Notes under the pieces: generated by a model
The model's input: only the letters and a program-made list of their open reading frames with translations
Told to the model about the DNA's origin: nothing
Database searches by the model: none
Shown here: one piece after another, positions 11,331-22,146 of the stretch
How positions within the stretch are numbered: position 1 is the stretch's first letter
How the letters are laid out: every line of letters begins with the position of its first letter
Made by a program: the position numbers and the translations under genes
NCBI GenBank assembly: GCA_030710605.1
Contig: CP092865.1
Span: 33,191,749 to 33,255,748 of the forward strand
Reading direction: 5' to 3'
Source of the DNA: Cordylochernes scorpioides
Lineage: Eukaryota; Arthropoda; Arachnida; Pseudoscorpiones; Chernetidae
Length of the DNA stretch: 64,000 bases

Positions 11331-12440
11331 GACATTGATACAATAGAAATAGGCTTACTGCAAAAAAAAAAAAATCAAATGAAAAATTTGAAAATCATCT
11401 TGTGTTGCGCCAAATATTGAGTCAAGAATATTTGTGCTGGATTCACAGTTCAGATGCGCTGGGGCTCATGCTCTGCATAAATCAGCCGCCAAATTTCTAT
11501 CATTTGCATATTTGGTCAATATGTATTTGTATACATATTTTTATGTATATCAGGCAACTTCTTCATGATGCGTAATTTTTTTTTTATTATTGAGTGTACA
11601 TATTGATTGTGCCTACCATCTCTGTGTAGGCGATCTTGAAAAAGTTTATAAATCTTAGATATGGATATTAAACTTTTTTAATACTTATATTTTAATTTTA
11701 GCTACCAATTCTGTGCAGGTGATCTTAGAAGATGGGTATTTCACACTTTATTAGAGTTTAATAAACCTTTCAGTCTGCTTTGTCCATCTCAAACTAGGTA
11801 ATCCTGTAAAACATTCTATTCGCTGTCTTTCCTATAACATCAAAGTTTATTTCAATTCTTTATTGTTGTTGCCGTCTCAATGTGTATAGTTGGAAATGCT
11901 ATTGTGTGAATTTTTTACAAATTATATATATATAAAAGCTTTATTCTTTTACAAACACCCAAGTTATTTAGAAGGGGACTTATAGGACAGTGTTGTCAGG
12001 CTTTACTTGGTGTGACTGTAGCTTGATGGAAAGATATAAGTGATGTAAAGGGAGAATTTAAACAGGTAGGGCGGGATAGAGGTATCGGGTACTAGTTGGT
12101 ATCGTGACTGTAGCTTGACACACTGCACCACCAGATGGCATATAATGGTCACCATATCACAGTACTCGGCAGTCTTCCCCTTGTGGCACACTGGATCTTG
12201 ATAGGCATGTCCTTGCAAGCATATCAAACATTTTCAGCCTCTTCAAACGACATGAATCGTGATCACTGATCCCATTCTTGGATAGTCATTTGGCCCATTC
12301 TGCCCACATTCAAGGCCAGCAAGAAGTTACTCCCTTCGCTCTGAGCCCAGATAGCAATAAGTTCTTCCCTTCACTCTGATATCGGGCCTCTCCGCTTCTT
12401 CAAGCAATGCCTCAGGATGACACCTACATCAACCTAGGGT
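11331..12440. other. Unassigned sequence
   Basis: Contains a TATATATATA run near 11925 and scattered short open frames. I recognise no family. Confidence 0.35.
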
Positions 12441-12709
12441 GGACATGGTGGCCGCGAGAAGGAATTATATCTTCTAAAAGGACTCAACTCAAGCCCGCAT
12501 GGCAAAGAAGACACAAGTATCGCTGACACAACATCTCCAGCGACTAGTCCCGATATTTATCCCTGACTCTCTATACAGCAATCCCCTTGACCACTATATT
12601 TGGGACGTTGTTGTGAAAGGTGTCAATAAAATGGTACCCATATATAAACAAGAGGTCAAAAACAAATTGGCTCTTTACAACTCTTCACTTAAAATCTTCA
12701 AACACTATA
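12440..12709 (+). pseudogene. Mariner-like scrap joined to an R1-like LINE fragment
   Basis: The frame at 12499-12717 contains NPLDHYIWDVVVKGVNK, resembling the catalytic C-terminal block of mariner transposases (NPLDYxxWxxVE). From about 12636 the DNA instead matches the LINE sequence at 60289-60370 (TGGTACCCATATATAAACA and onwards). The match stops at 12709, where a CAGT terminus begins. Confidence 0.45.
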
Positions 12710-13359
12710 CAGTATAACCTCGTTAATTCGACACACACAAATTCAACACTACCTTAATGCGACCATATTCTGATGTCCCGACCTCCGGCCTATCAAATAA
12801 CCAACCGTAATTCGACAGTATCGATAATACGTCAGTTCCGATAGTTCGACCATTTTAAAATTCGAATTTCGACAGATGAATGTTTTTTTACATAAAACTT
12901 TACCGCTAAAATGGTATTACGGCGGTGGCGCCGATCGGCGGGCGCCGATAGGATCGTGCCGCGCACTTTTGGTTTCAGTTAGTTTAAGTTTCACTTTGCA
13001 GTCCCATTGCGCAATGTCGCGAGTGTTATTGTTTTTTTGTTTTTTTTTTTTTTACGCGGGAATTTAGGCTTTGTGCGCTAATTAATATTATTTTATTTTT
13101 AATTTTCAGCATTGAAATATTTTAGTTATTTAAAAATTTACAAATAATTTCCTTTTAAATAAATAAAGCTTCATAAAATATGTAGCCACAATTATTATGA
13201 TAACATTTTATTTCAATATTCCATTTCTGTGTTATTATAAAAGATTTAAACACAAAATCAATAACACCTGCAGGAGCAGTGGATGCCTTTAATACAATAA
13301 AAACACTTTGTTATTTAAAACACACTCCAGAGGAAGAAAGACATGCATGTTTTTTTTAA

Positions 13360-15603
13360 CCCTTAACTGGACGGGTTGGGTAGATTCCGCCCATGCATAA
13401 ACTTAATATAGGAAAAAAATATATTTTTCGTTTACTGAGAGCTAACAGCTTTGGTGTATTCTAATTTTACAGTGATACAAACAATTTCCATTCATCGTTT
13501 AAAAATATAAGTTTTGGGAGGGCGGTTAAATTTGCATGTGTGGGCGGATTCCGCCCATGCCGTCCAGAAGCGTGAGAATTTTTCATGTTAGGGTTATAGC
13601 TGATTGCTCATTCTTGAGTCACTCTCTTCCGCTATTTTTTAGTTTCCATTCATAAAATAAGACTTCTTTCTTTGGCTAAGTAGAATTTATTCTTTTAGAT
13701 TAAAAAAAAACAACTTCCTTAATTTTTTTATCAAGGTAAGACTTTTTATTTTTGAAATTCTATTTATAATGGAAGACGAAATTTTGAATAAGAATTTTGA
13801 CGATGATTCTGAAACTGAAAATTATTCATTGAACGAATCTTCAGATGTCAGTACAGATGAGGAATGTGATTCAATTCTTACCACTGTTCAAATGTCTTCA
13901 AGTAATTGTTTCATTGGGAAAAATGGCTATAGGTGGAACAAGAATCATGCAATAATTGGAAGAACCCGTTCCCATAACATAATTACACACTTACCTGGTC
14001 TGAAAGGCCCTGCTAAACCGAAGCCAAATTGTGGCATAGATATATTCAACTTATTTTTTACTGCCGCAATTATAAAACAAATATCTGAATTTACAAATGC
14101 AAAAATTGAAGAATTTCGCCAAAGAATTTCAGATTTGACCAAAAGTACTTACTCAAATTTTACAAGTGAAATAGAAATAAGAGCATTCTTAGGTTTGTTG
14201 TATCTAGCTGGAGTTTACAAATCAGGCCATGAAAATGTAGAATCTTTGTTTGCCTCAGATGGAACAGGCCGTGACATTTTTCGCTCTGTAATGAGTGTGA
14301 AGCGTTTCCTTTTTCTATTACTTTGTATTAGATTTGATAATTTCAAGACAAGATGCAAAGAAGATAGACTCTCACCCATAAGAGATATTTTCCAAACCAT
14401 TATTGAAAAATTTCAAAGTTGTTATACACCTGCTGAATACCTTACTGTTGACGAAATGCTTGTAGGGTTTCGGGGAAAATGTCCATTCAAAATTTATATA
14501 CCCTCAAAACCTAATAAATATGGGATAAAAATAGTGATACTAGCAGACTCAAGAACACATTATATGTATAATGCAATGGTATATACAGGAAAATCTAAAA
14601 CTCCAAAGTCAAAAGAACTATCCCTGCCAACCCAAATAGTTTTAGATATTAGTCGACCACTTTGGAAGAGTAATAGAAATATTACAGCAGACAACTGGTT
14701 TACTTCAATAGAATTAGTTGATAAGTTGAAAGAACATGGCCTTACATATTTAGGAACGATGAGAAAGAACAAACCTCAGATTCCACCACAATTCCAACCG
14801 CATCCTAAAAGAGAATCAGGAACGTCTATTTTTGGTTTCTCTGGAACAAAAACTTTAGTCTCCTATGTTCCCAAAAAAAGAAAATCAGTAATTCTTATAT
14901 CTTCGATGCATCATGACAATAAATGTGATGAAACAACAGGAAAACCTGACATTATAATGGATTATAATCTAACAAAAGGAGGTGTAGATACCATTGACCA
15001 AATGGTCTCTAATTTTTCTACCTCTCGTCGATCCAGAAGATGGCCTTTGGCACTTTTTTATGCCCTCTTAGATATCACAGCTCTGAATTCTTACATCATC
15101 TTCAACTATCAGATTGATAAAAAGGATCAAAAAGAAAGAAGTACCTTTATTGTTGATCTTGGGAGATCCTTGATTGATGAACATCTGGCCACACGTAATC
15201 TAAATTCCCTCCCGCTGGAATTACAGACGACAATAAAAAAATTCAAAAATAATGATGGTTCAAGTACATCAAGAGGATCTACAATGCCACAAGAATCTGA
15301 TACTCCAAAAAGGCGCTACAAATGTCCATCAAAAAATGCGGGAAAAGTGAAAACCTTATGCTCTGTATGTCAACTAAGCGTCTGTAAAAAACATTTCTTA
15401 ATTATTTGTGAAAACTGTAAATAGATTATATTTAGAATTTTTAGAAGTCAAAATCTGTATATTAACATTTGTAATCATTAAATAATCTTTCAAATATTGA
15501 TTTAATTCATTATTTAACACTTATTTCGTAAAGGTACATAAGTGGGTTGAATCTACCCACCCCGTCCAGTTACGTAAGAAAAAATCACCCGTCCAGTTAA
15601 GGG
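13360..15603 (+). mobile_element. Complete piggyBac element, TTAA target duplication
   Basis: The element is 2244 bp and is flanked by TTAA at 13356-13359 and 15604-15607. Both ends carry the 16-bp inverted repeat CCCTTAACTGGACGGG. The left end continues into GGGTAGATTCCGCCC. The right end has a second internal TAACTGGACGGGGTGGG about 30 bp inwards. A further GGCGGATTCCGCCC and CCGTCCAG lie at 13541-13567. The transposase is uninterrupted, so the copy may be recent and potentially mobile. Confidence 0.9.
13769..15424 (+). CDS. piggyBac transposase (551 aa, intact)
   Basis: A DDE/D-type transposase that excises and inserts piggyBac elements at TTAA in the nucleus. An acidic, Ser-rich N-terminus (residues 1-45) precedes the catalytic core. 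The three catalytic aspartates are D228 in LTVDEMLVGFRG, D308 in ITADNWFTS and D407 in KGGVDTIDQM; they correspond to the DDD triad of the founding family member. CPFKIYIPSKPNKYGIK after the first Asp is also typical. The C-terminus (residues 519-550) is Cys-rich (CPSK, CSVC, VCKKH, CENC), as in the DNA-binding cross-brace finger. The ATG at 13769 follows an AT-rich leader of about 400 bp from the left inverted repeat. There is no internal stop, and about 180 bp separate the stop codon from the right end. Confidence 0.93.
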   Translation: MEDEILNKNFDDDSETENYSLNESSDVSTDEECDSILTTVQMSSSNCFIGKNGYRWNKNHAIIGRTRSHNIITHLPGLKGPAKPKPNCGIDIFNLFFTAAIIKQISEFTNAKIEEFRQRISDLTKSTYSNFTSEIEIRAFLGLLYLAGVYKSGHENVESLFASDGTGRDIFRSVMSVKRFLFLLLCIRFDNFKTRCKEDRLSPIRDIFQTIIEKFQSCYTPAEYLTVDEMLVGFRGKCPFKIYIPSKPNKYGIKIVILADSRTHYMYNAMVYTGKSKTPKSKELSLPTQIVLDISRPLWKSNRNITADNWFTSIELVDKLKEHGLTYLGTMRKNKPQIPPQFQPHPKRESGTSIFGFSGTKTLVSYVPKKRKSVILISSMHHDNKCDETTGKPDIIMDYNLTKGGVDTIDQMVSNFSTSRRSRRWPLALFYALLDITALNSYIIFNYQIDKKDQKERSTFIVDLGRSLIDEHLATRNLNSLPLELQTTIKKFKNNDGSSTSRGSTMPQESDTPKRRYKCPSKNAGKVKTLCSVCQLSVCKKHFLIICENCK

Positions 15604-15607
15604 TTAA

Positions 15608-17900
15608 ATAGACCATCTGGAATACATCCTGAATAAGATTTCAGTGCAAAAACAGACATCTATAAAGGAATTTTTAAAAAGATCTTCATGATTATTTTTA
15701 AATTATATTTTTAAATTTTCTTTTTATTTTCCTTATTTATTTCCTTTCAACCGCTATATTCTTCAATTAGAATAAAATATTATTTATAATTATTTATGTT
15801 TCAAAAATATGTATTATTGCCATTTTGTCCCTGATACTAAAAGTTAATCATGAACTGGGCAACTTTCCATTTCCTTAAGTTATTATGTTACCGAAACGTC
15901 ACACATTATTAATTTATTTGGATTAGGTTTTTTTATTGTAGCGATAATCCAAATTGTGCTTTATCATTTACACTTTTTCAAGTTTTGTCCATTAATGTAT
16001 TTCTGTTTCTATTCATTATTGTCATCATCATTTCCATTTGGCAACTAATGGCGAAACTATGTGCGAATCTTCTTTCAGGAGATCTGGTTGGTCTGAATAA
16101 CATTCCTTCAACTTTCCTGGGCAGTGACTGTAGGTGATGATGGGCTGTGGAGATGTAAGAGCTGGTTGAGGCATTGTCGGTTGGTGTATGCTGTTTGTAG
16201 GGCAGTAGAGGGCAAGCCAGTTGAATTGGGCGCAGAAAGATTTTCTCCAGTTTTATTATGTTGACCTCTTAGTAGATAAGTTTTGCTTTCAAATTGTTGG
16301 GTTCCTTATTTATGTATTTGATGGGGAGGATTCATAATAACATTAATCATCACGCTATAGAAAGCTATAGTGTAAAACAACTCCAAATTCTTTAATCTCA
16401 ACTTATTCTATTCACACTAAAAATAATTTGGAATCATTTTTTTACGAGTTTCATATGTGTTTAGAAATCGTTATAGAAAATAAAATATATAAGTATAGTA
16501 TAAAGGCGTAGAATGAATGCAGCAGTATTTTTTAAGTAGATACGCTATTATATTCATTTAACGACAAAGTCGCTTCACGAAACCTGCCTCTATCCCTGTC
16601 GTTAAATCACGCGTACCTGTTGTATTGTGAACTATCCTACTGGCCACGTGACTCAGGAAGTGACGTCATGCGGTAGGAAGAGAAAAGTGGACAGACGACT
16701 CCTGTTAATTAATCGCAGGCGATTGCCGTGGCATTAATTGGCGGTAAATTTTATTGGCCGATAAAATGGTGGACATTGATTGGCTCGTTGGGAGGAATAC
16801 TTACTTCTCTGTCGGATTTCCCACAAACAAAACCTTATTGATTATAACTCAGCAGTAAATGATCCAATCGGTGAGTGTTTTAAATTGCAAAACTTAAATA
16901 CAATCAACGCGTAATTTTCTGTTCATAAATAGAATAAATTCCTATTGTCAGCGATCTAAAATATTGGGACTCTTCAGTGGTGAATCCTCCCAGCGGTTTC
17001 GCCTGTTTTCAGACCACTCTAATACTGAGAATATATAAGTAAACATTTTGAGGTTTCCTGAATATAATTCCTTCACATTTTATCTTATCTATTGTTCTTA
17101 TAAGTAAACACCTCTTTTTTTAATCATTCATGCAAAGTTTTCTTTAGAATTTTTTTTTAAAGCTGCGCATTAAATCTATAATTCTCATAAATCTAAAATA
17201 ATAGTTTTCAGATGTTTTTTTCCCCAAATTTTAGAATTTCGGATTTTTTACCAGTTTACTTATATCTGAGGTTCATAAGTTCGTAGAAAATGTCCCAATA
17301 GATTGAAAAACAGTATTTATTTTGAGGGAAAATTTGTAACTCTATTATTATAAATCTACATGTGCTGGTTTTAAAATAACCAAATTATACATTCTAATCA
17401 TCGAGAGATTAGAATACTGAAGAGAGCCATTCTCAACAGTGGTTCAACGGTTTAATTCACCACATTTCGCTAATCATTATGAGCAGTCAACTATACATTT
17501 TGGACGCTACGCATCAAACGTCCACTCTGTTAGCAATACTATAAAGGGCTGGATAGGAAAGTTCCCATTTAAGACAAGGTCCGTTTAAGACATGTTTTAC
17601 TGTAGTTTTAAAACCTTGTTGATAAAGCAATTAATAGAATTTCCGAATTATGTGGTCTATTTAGATGAGGAAAGAGAACACTAAAAGGCGGCTGATTCCA
17701 CACTCATCTTTTCAGTGATACATTAGCCTATTCACGGTGGATTCTGTGGCCACTGGACATGTGTTGAAACTGGAGGCTGTTGGGTTCTGCGCTGCCTGGA
17801 GTATAGGAGCTCCATCTATGCTTCTTTCCTGTAGTGAATATTTATAAGACCGGTGGTCTTAATAAAGCTGTATGTGTGCATGTGATATAGTAATAAAACT
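15608..17900. other. AT-rich non-coding stretch with repeat scraps
   Basis: Holds copy 2 of the 95-bp repeat (15886-15971), a GGTGAATCCTCCCAGCGG foldback core scrap near 16979, and a pogo-like right end near 17545-17605 (GTTTTACTGTAG). No gene is recognised. Confidence 0.45.
15886..15971. repeat. ~95-bp repeat with internal inverted arms, copy 2
   Basis: Matches 3668-3770. It begins TTACCGAAACGTCACACA, reminiscent of a Penelope/hammerhead 3' half, but no CTGANGA partner lies at a suitable distance. Confidence 0.5.
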
Positions 17901-17909
17901 ATATAGATA

Positions 17910-18060
17910 AGAAGAGCGCCATCTAGATATAAGAATTGAAACTATTTAATAAGTTATTTCTCTCTCTTTCTTTTTAATGAGACAACTTCCTACTGTTCGA
18001 TGGAGACATATTGAGAGGGTCTGGATCATCAGTGGTGACCCTTCCCGCTCTTTTAGCAAT
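17910..18060. mobile_element. Half copy of foldback family
   Basis: Contains GCGCCATCTAGATATAAGAA and TGGATCATCAGTGGTGACC in the family order (left half). The right half is missing. Confidence 0.5.
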
Positions 18061-18485
18061 TTGTTCAACTATACAGCTCTGTATTCTGCTTATATATTCT
18101 GAGAGCCATTATATATATACAGCTCTGTATTTCTGCTTATATATACGGAGCTCGAGAGCCATTATATATATACAGCTTTATATTCTTAGGAACGTGGGAT
18201 ATTTTCCATATCTAATTATGCTCGCTTGGCCGATTTTTGTAACCAAAATGTCTACATTTCTTCAAAATTTTCAACTCTGAAAATGGCCAAAAAAGCTAAC
18301 ACAGGAATAGAAAATTAAATCAGCGTCTATGTTGCCGTGTTCGAAAAGGTCCGGATTAAACTCGAATCTGTTTAAGATACTCTCTCAAATAAAATATGGG
18401 AAATATCTTTGTGAATAAAGAATATCCATCTCAATTTCTAACACCGCTTCTAATGAATAAGCAAAATAAGTAATACAATCAATAA

Positions 18486-18886
18486 CGCGCCATCTATATA
18501 TAACAAATGAAAACATTAAGACGCAAATGTTTCTTTTCACAAAAATATCTAACTTTTCTGCTGTCCTTACTGCGATGAAAAAATATTATTTAAATGTAAT
18601 TCTACTGTCCTAAAAGCTTATGTCCATAGTTTTCTTAAATACCATTTCTAAGATTCTACCCTTTAGTGAAGCATATAAAATTAGAATGATTCAATACAGT
18701 ATTATAGCTCTAAAATAGCGGTAGATTAAATTGGCGAAACCGCTGGGAGGGTTCACCATTGATGAACCAAGCCCTCCCAATATTTTATCATCGCAGTAAG
18801 GACAGTCAAATTTTGATTTATCTGTGAGAAGAAACATTCGCGCCTTAATGTTTTCATTTGTTAAAGTAAGTAGCACAAATGGCACT
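18486..18886. mobile_element. Foldback-family element, full copy (~400 bp)
   Basis: The left arm (CGCCATCTATATATAACAAA, AAACATTAAGACGC, CTGTCCTTACTGCGATGA) is repeated inverted on the right (GCAGTAAGGACAGT, CGCCTTAATGTTTTCATTTG). The right core reads GGCGAAACCGCTGGGAGG. No coding capacity. Confidence 0.65.
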
Positions 18887-18944
18887 TACCAAACTCAACG
18901 AATATAAATTTTATTGAAGTAAACGAAAAAATTGCGCTACAAAT

Positions 18945-19322
18945 TATAAAAATAAAAATACAACCTTTCGCAATGAGTTTCTTTTATTTTTTAAATTTTT
19001 AAATTCGATAAATTAATGTTTTGAAACAAAATAAAAATCAATATTTACAAGAGATTTTTATACAGTGGTGGAAAAAAAAATATCAGAAAGATTGGAATTG
19101 TTATAGGGTGTTGAGGCGATACAAAAAAAAATTGTCACAAAGGAATATAATAAATATACAAGTACTTACAAAAAGTTGACACATAACAAAAATATAAATA
19201 AGTTAAAATGAAGACTTGGAATGTGAGAATTGTCAACAGGAGGGTACATCACAAATGTCTGTCATAGGACAGATAATAAAAGAAACTCATTGCGAAAGGT
19301 TGTATTTTTATTTTTATAAATT
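18945..19322. mobile_element. Inverted-repeat miniature element (~45-bp arms)
   Basis: The left arm 18945-18990 (with AATACAACCTTTCGCAATGA) is the reverse complement of 19277-19322. The ~285-bp centre is AT-rich with ACAGTGGTGGAAAA near 19062, a Tc1-end-like motif. No coding capacity. Confidence 0.55.
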
Positions 19323-19469
19323 TTATTATTTGCGGAAAAGTATTGCTCGATGCAAACATTTATATGTAAATCTACTGTTCTAAAAACGTTGATTCATGAT
19401 TTGATTGGAAACCATAACTAAGAATTCGCCATTCAGTGTCACCATATATAAACAGACTTATCCAATACA

Positions 19470-19590
19470 GTATTCGAGCTTTAAAAAGCGGTTGTGTGGA
19501 TTAGATTGGCAAAACTGCTAGGAGGATTTACCACTGCCTAGCCCTCCCAATATTTATAATCGCAGTACGGACAGTAGAAAGTTTATTATA
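19470..19590. mobile_element. Half copy of foldback family
   Basis: Contains TTGGCAAAACTGCTAGGAGG and CGCAGTACGGACAGTAGAA in the family order (right half), with substitutions. Confidence 0.55.
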
Positions 19591-19901
19591 TTTGTAAAAG
19601 GAACCTTTGTTCAAAATGGTTTTATCGTTTATAAATATAGGCAATTTGACAATATTGGATGGCGAATTGTTGTTGCCTTTAAAATGGATCGTCACACAGA
19701 TGGAACATCGAAGAGATTGGCCAATCAATCATTCTCATCTCACAACTATCAAACGACAATCTTCAATCCTCATATTCTTGTTGGATGTGACAAACAGAAT
19801 GACGGTCAAATTCTAGGCTTTCAATTTTAAATTTGAATTGAGTAACTCAAATCATCTCTCACGATCTGCATTAGAATAATAGGTTGATTATTATATAAAA
19901 A

Positions 19902-20480
19902 CTAGCGGTATACCCGGCTTCGCCCGGGGTTTTACCCGAGTAAAGGTTTGTCTAACGAACATTTGTTAAAACAATTCTCTATAAACCTATAAAAAAAAAA
20001 AGATATATTTTGATAATTTGAAACTCGTAAATTTGAATCTCTCGATAAAGTGAACATTTTTTCCCGGTCCGATGAAGTATAATAAACAATGTTAAAGATT
20101 AGTGTTAATGTTAATTATTAATCAAGATTGTGTGTGAATATGTGAGAAAGATGTAATATCGTTGTTGTTTTCTTGGCCGACTGTTTTACATATGGTGTTA
20201 TCTTAAAATTGCTTGTTTTGAATATTTTTTTTAGATTGAGTTGAATGAATTGCTGAGTTTTTTTTGTATTTATATATAAATAAAATTAACTCTGTTGATT
20301 TTTTTTGTATTTAATCGATAACAGCGAAGTTACGCATGTTAAAGTTAGGAAAAATATTTTGATGTTAAGCAAAACCTGCTCCATCTCGTTTTACATAAAT
20401 GTTGAAAATTTGGTCGAAATTGATGCATTGTAACGAAAGTTTTTAGTGAACAACACTTATGAAATTTGCATTTTATTAAT
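19902..20480 (-). mobile_element. Helitron 3' end and probable body
   Basis: On the minus strand the sequence ends CCCGGGCGAAGCCGGG, TATACCG, CTAG at 19902, followed by T. This is the hairpin-plus-CTRR terminus of Helitrons. The 5' boundary is not visible, so the length given is a guess; the terminus is the solid part. Confidence 0.6.
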
Positions 20481-20633
20481 ATAGATTGATTTATATTACA
20501 AAGCAATTTTTTAAAAATATTATTTTAGTGAGTTAGATAATTAGCTAACCATCTAACCTTAATTCAACACTTCCTTTAATTCAACCGAAAGCTCTGATCC
20601 CTTGGGGTGTTGAATTAAAGAGGTTCGACTGTA

Positions 20634-21120
20634 CATGCTTATAATACAACATCATTGAACTGCATCCATGTCCTTGCCAGAATACCTAAATTTACGGATT
20701 TCATTCTGTCAAACATACTTTAGCTTGAAATAGATTATAATATAAATGATCCAGAAAAATATCTAAATTAATAAATGAAAAATTATAAAAATAATATGAA
20801 GATATTCTGATGATAATTTCAGGGATTTTTTTTAAAGATTACCAAAATTTGCAAAACCAAATTTTTACAATATACAATTTGTTACGGGGCATGGCGACTT
20901 TAACACATACTTGTATAGAATTGGTAGAAGAGATTCATCCTTATGCTTATATAACCCAGAAGATTATAACCCAGAGCATATATTGTAATTTGTTGCCCAC
21001 TTGTTGCAGACCTGAGAGAACAATGTAAAATGAATAGTTTCAGTTCAAGACAAATTATCTTCATTAAAGAAGAATATTTAAAATTTAACAAGTTCTGTAG
21101 ACTAAACTTCCGGGCACTAA
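20634..21120 (+). pseudogene. R1-like LINE 3' fragment
   Basis: Aligns along its length with 60371-60830. It shares ATACCTAAATTTACGGATTTC-type blocks, the downstream ATAAATGAAAAA segment and a degraded Cys-His region before the end. It is stop-ridden. It resumes where the LINE scrap at 12709 breaks off. Confidence 0.6.
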
Positions 21121-21840
21121 TAAATTGAAAATTCTAGCTCTCTTTAATTTGTATAATTTAGAAGTTGTAGATAATAGTAGTAGTTAGTTATAATAATGTA
21201 TTGAATATTATATATTGATTGCCCAAAACTCTATAAAAATATGATTCAATGATCAATACTTTTGTGTATAAATATTAGAGTGAAATGTAAATAATTACTT
21301 TTTTAACTCTCTCTCTAATATGATTATAATATATATTTTGAAAATATGTATATAAAGTAATTTGAAAATTTGCACGCAAATATATAAATAATAAAAATTC
21401 AGCCAAGCATTTCAGATCTTTCACTTAAACTCTGAACATTGTTGTGAAGCTAAGTGGTCAGAACTCGTGCTGCTATCAGCTCTATTCTACTGAGACTACT
21501 AATCAGAAAAAAAAAAAAATCTTCCATTTAGTGATTCGTAAAAATTGCTCTGCTGATTTAGCGCAAATAATCTTTCCCCTCTGTGTAAATTACAGATAGG
21601 TTTTTCTATGGTACTAGCTTCAAATTAGGAAAAACGCCACCCACTACAAATGTGGTTTCAGCCCTCGCCAAAATAAGTTTCAAACATATGTGGACTTTAT
21701 TTATTGTATTAAATCTTAACGAAAAACATGAGTTCCTCTAATAAATGTGCTACAAGATAGGATACCGTCTCAATATCAGTGCGACGTGTTAATATATATA
21801 TTCTGGCCGGAGTAAAGAACCACACACTACGGATAGATAA
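21121..21840. other. Intergenic sequence beyond the fascin 3' end
   Basis: AT-rich with no recognisable gene or repeat family. Confidence 0.4.
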
Positions 21841-21852
21841 TAATACTATGTG

Positions 21853-21858
21853 TTTATT
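21853..21858 (-). other. Polyadenylation signal of fascin
   Basis: TTTATT on the plus strand is AATAAA on the minus strand, about 83 bases past the fascin stop codon. Cleavage would fall near 21835, giving a 3' UTR of roughly 100 bases. Confidence 0.6.
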
Positions 21859-21940
21859 GGTGCGATAATATAGACGGGGGATAAAATATAAATAAGTGGA
21901 TTAAGGCAGCCAGGTCCAGCCATGCCACCGCCGTCAACAT

Positions 21941-22146
21941 TCAGTACTCCCAGAGTGTGGCGCGGGCAGCCTCCGTGGTAGAGGCCCGCAGAGCCCCGGT
22001 CTTGTCGGCTACTAGGTAGCGGCCCTGCGTGGTCTTGATGCCCAGACGGCCCGGGGCCCGCAGCTCCAGGTGGAAGCCCTGCCGTGGGCCCGTAGCCTCG
22101 GCCGCTACTGCCCCGTCGTCCTCCAGGTGCAGGTAGCCGTCTCCAG
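21941..22146 (-). CDS. sn: Fascin exon 6 (last), residues 429-496
   Basis: Acceptor GTCCAG|CT. An alternative in-frame AG six bases further in (CTGGAG|AC) would drop two residues. Encodes [17 protein letters not shown] to ATLWEY, then TGA at 21943-21941. Completes trefoil 4. Confidence 0.92.

Larger units (their letters stand above)
12710..20631. mobile_element. Apparent pogo-type element interrupted by later insertions
   Basis: The left end CAGTATAACCTCGTTAATTC starts at 12710 after TA. The right end is the inverse of CAGTCGAACCTCTTTAATTC, ending at 20631 before TA. The flanking LINE sequence ends at 12709 and resumes at 20634 at the matching point of the uninterrupted LINE copy near 60370, which supports one insertion event. 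Inside are the piggyBac element, two foldback copies and a Helitron end. No pogo transposase was recognised, though GCAATGTCGCGAGTG near 13010 could be its old start. The single-element reading is inference. Confidence 0.45.
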
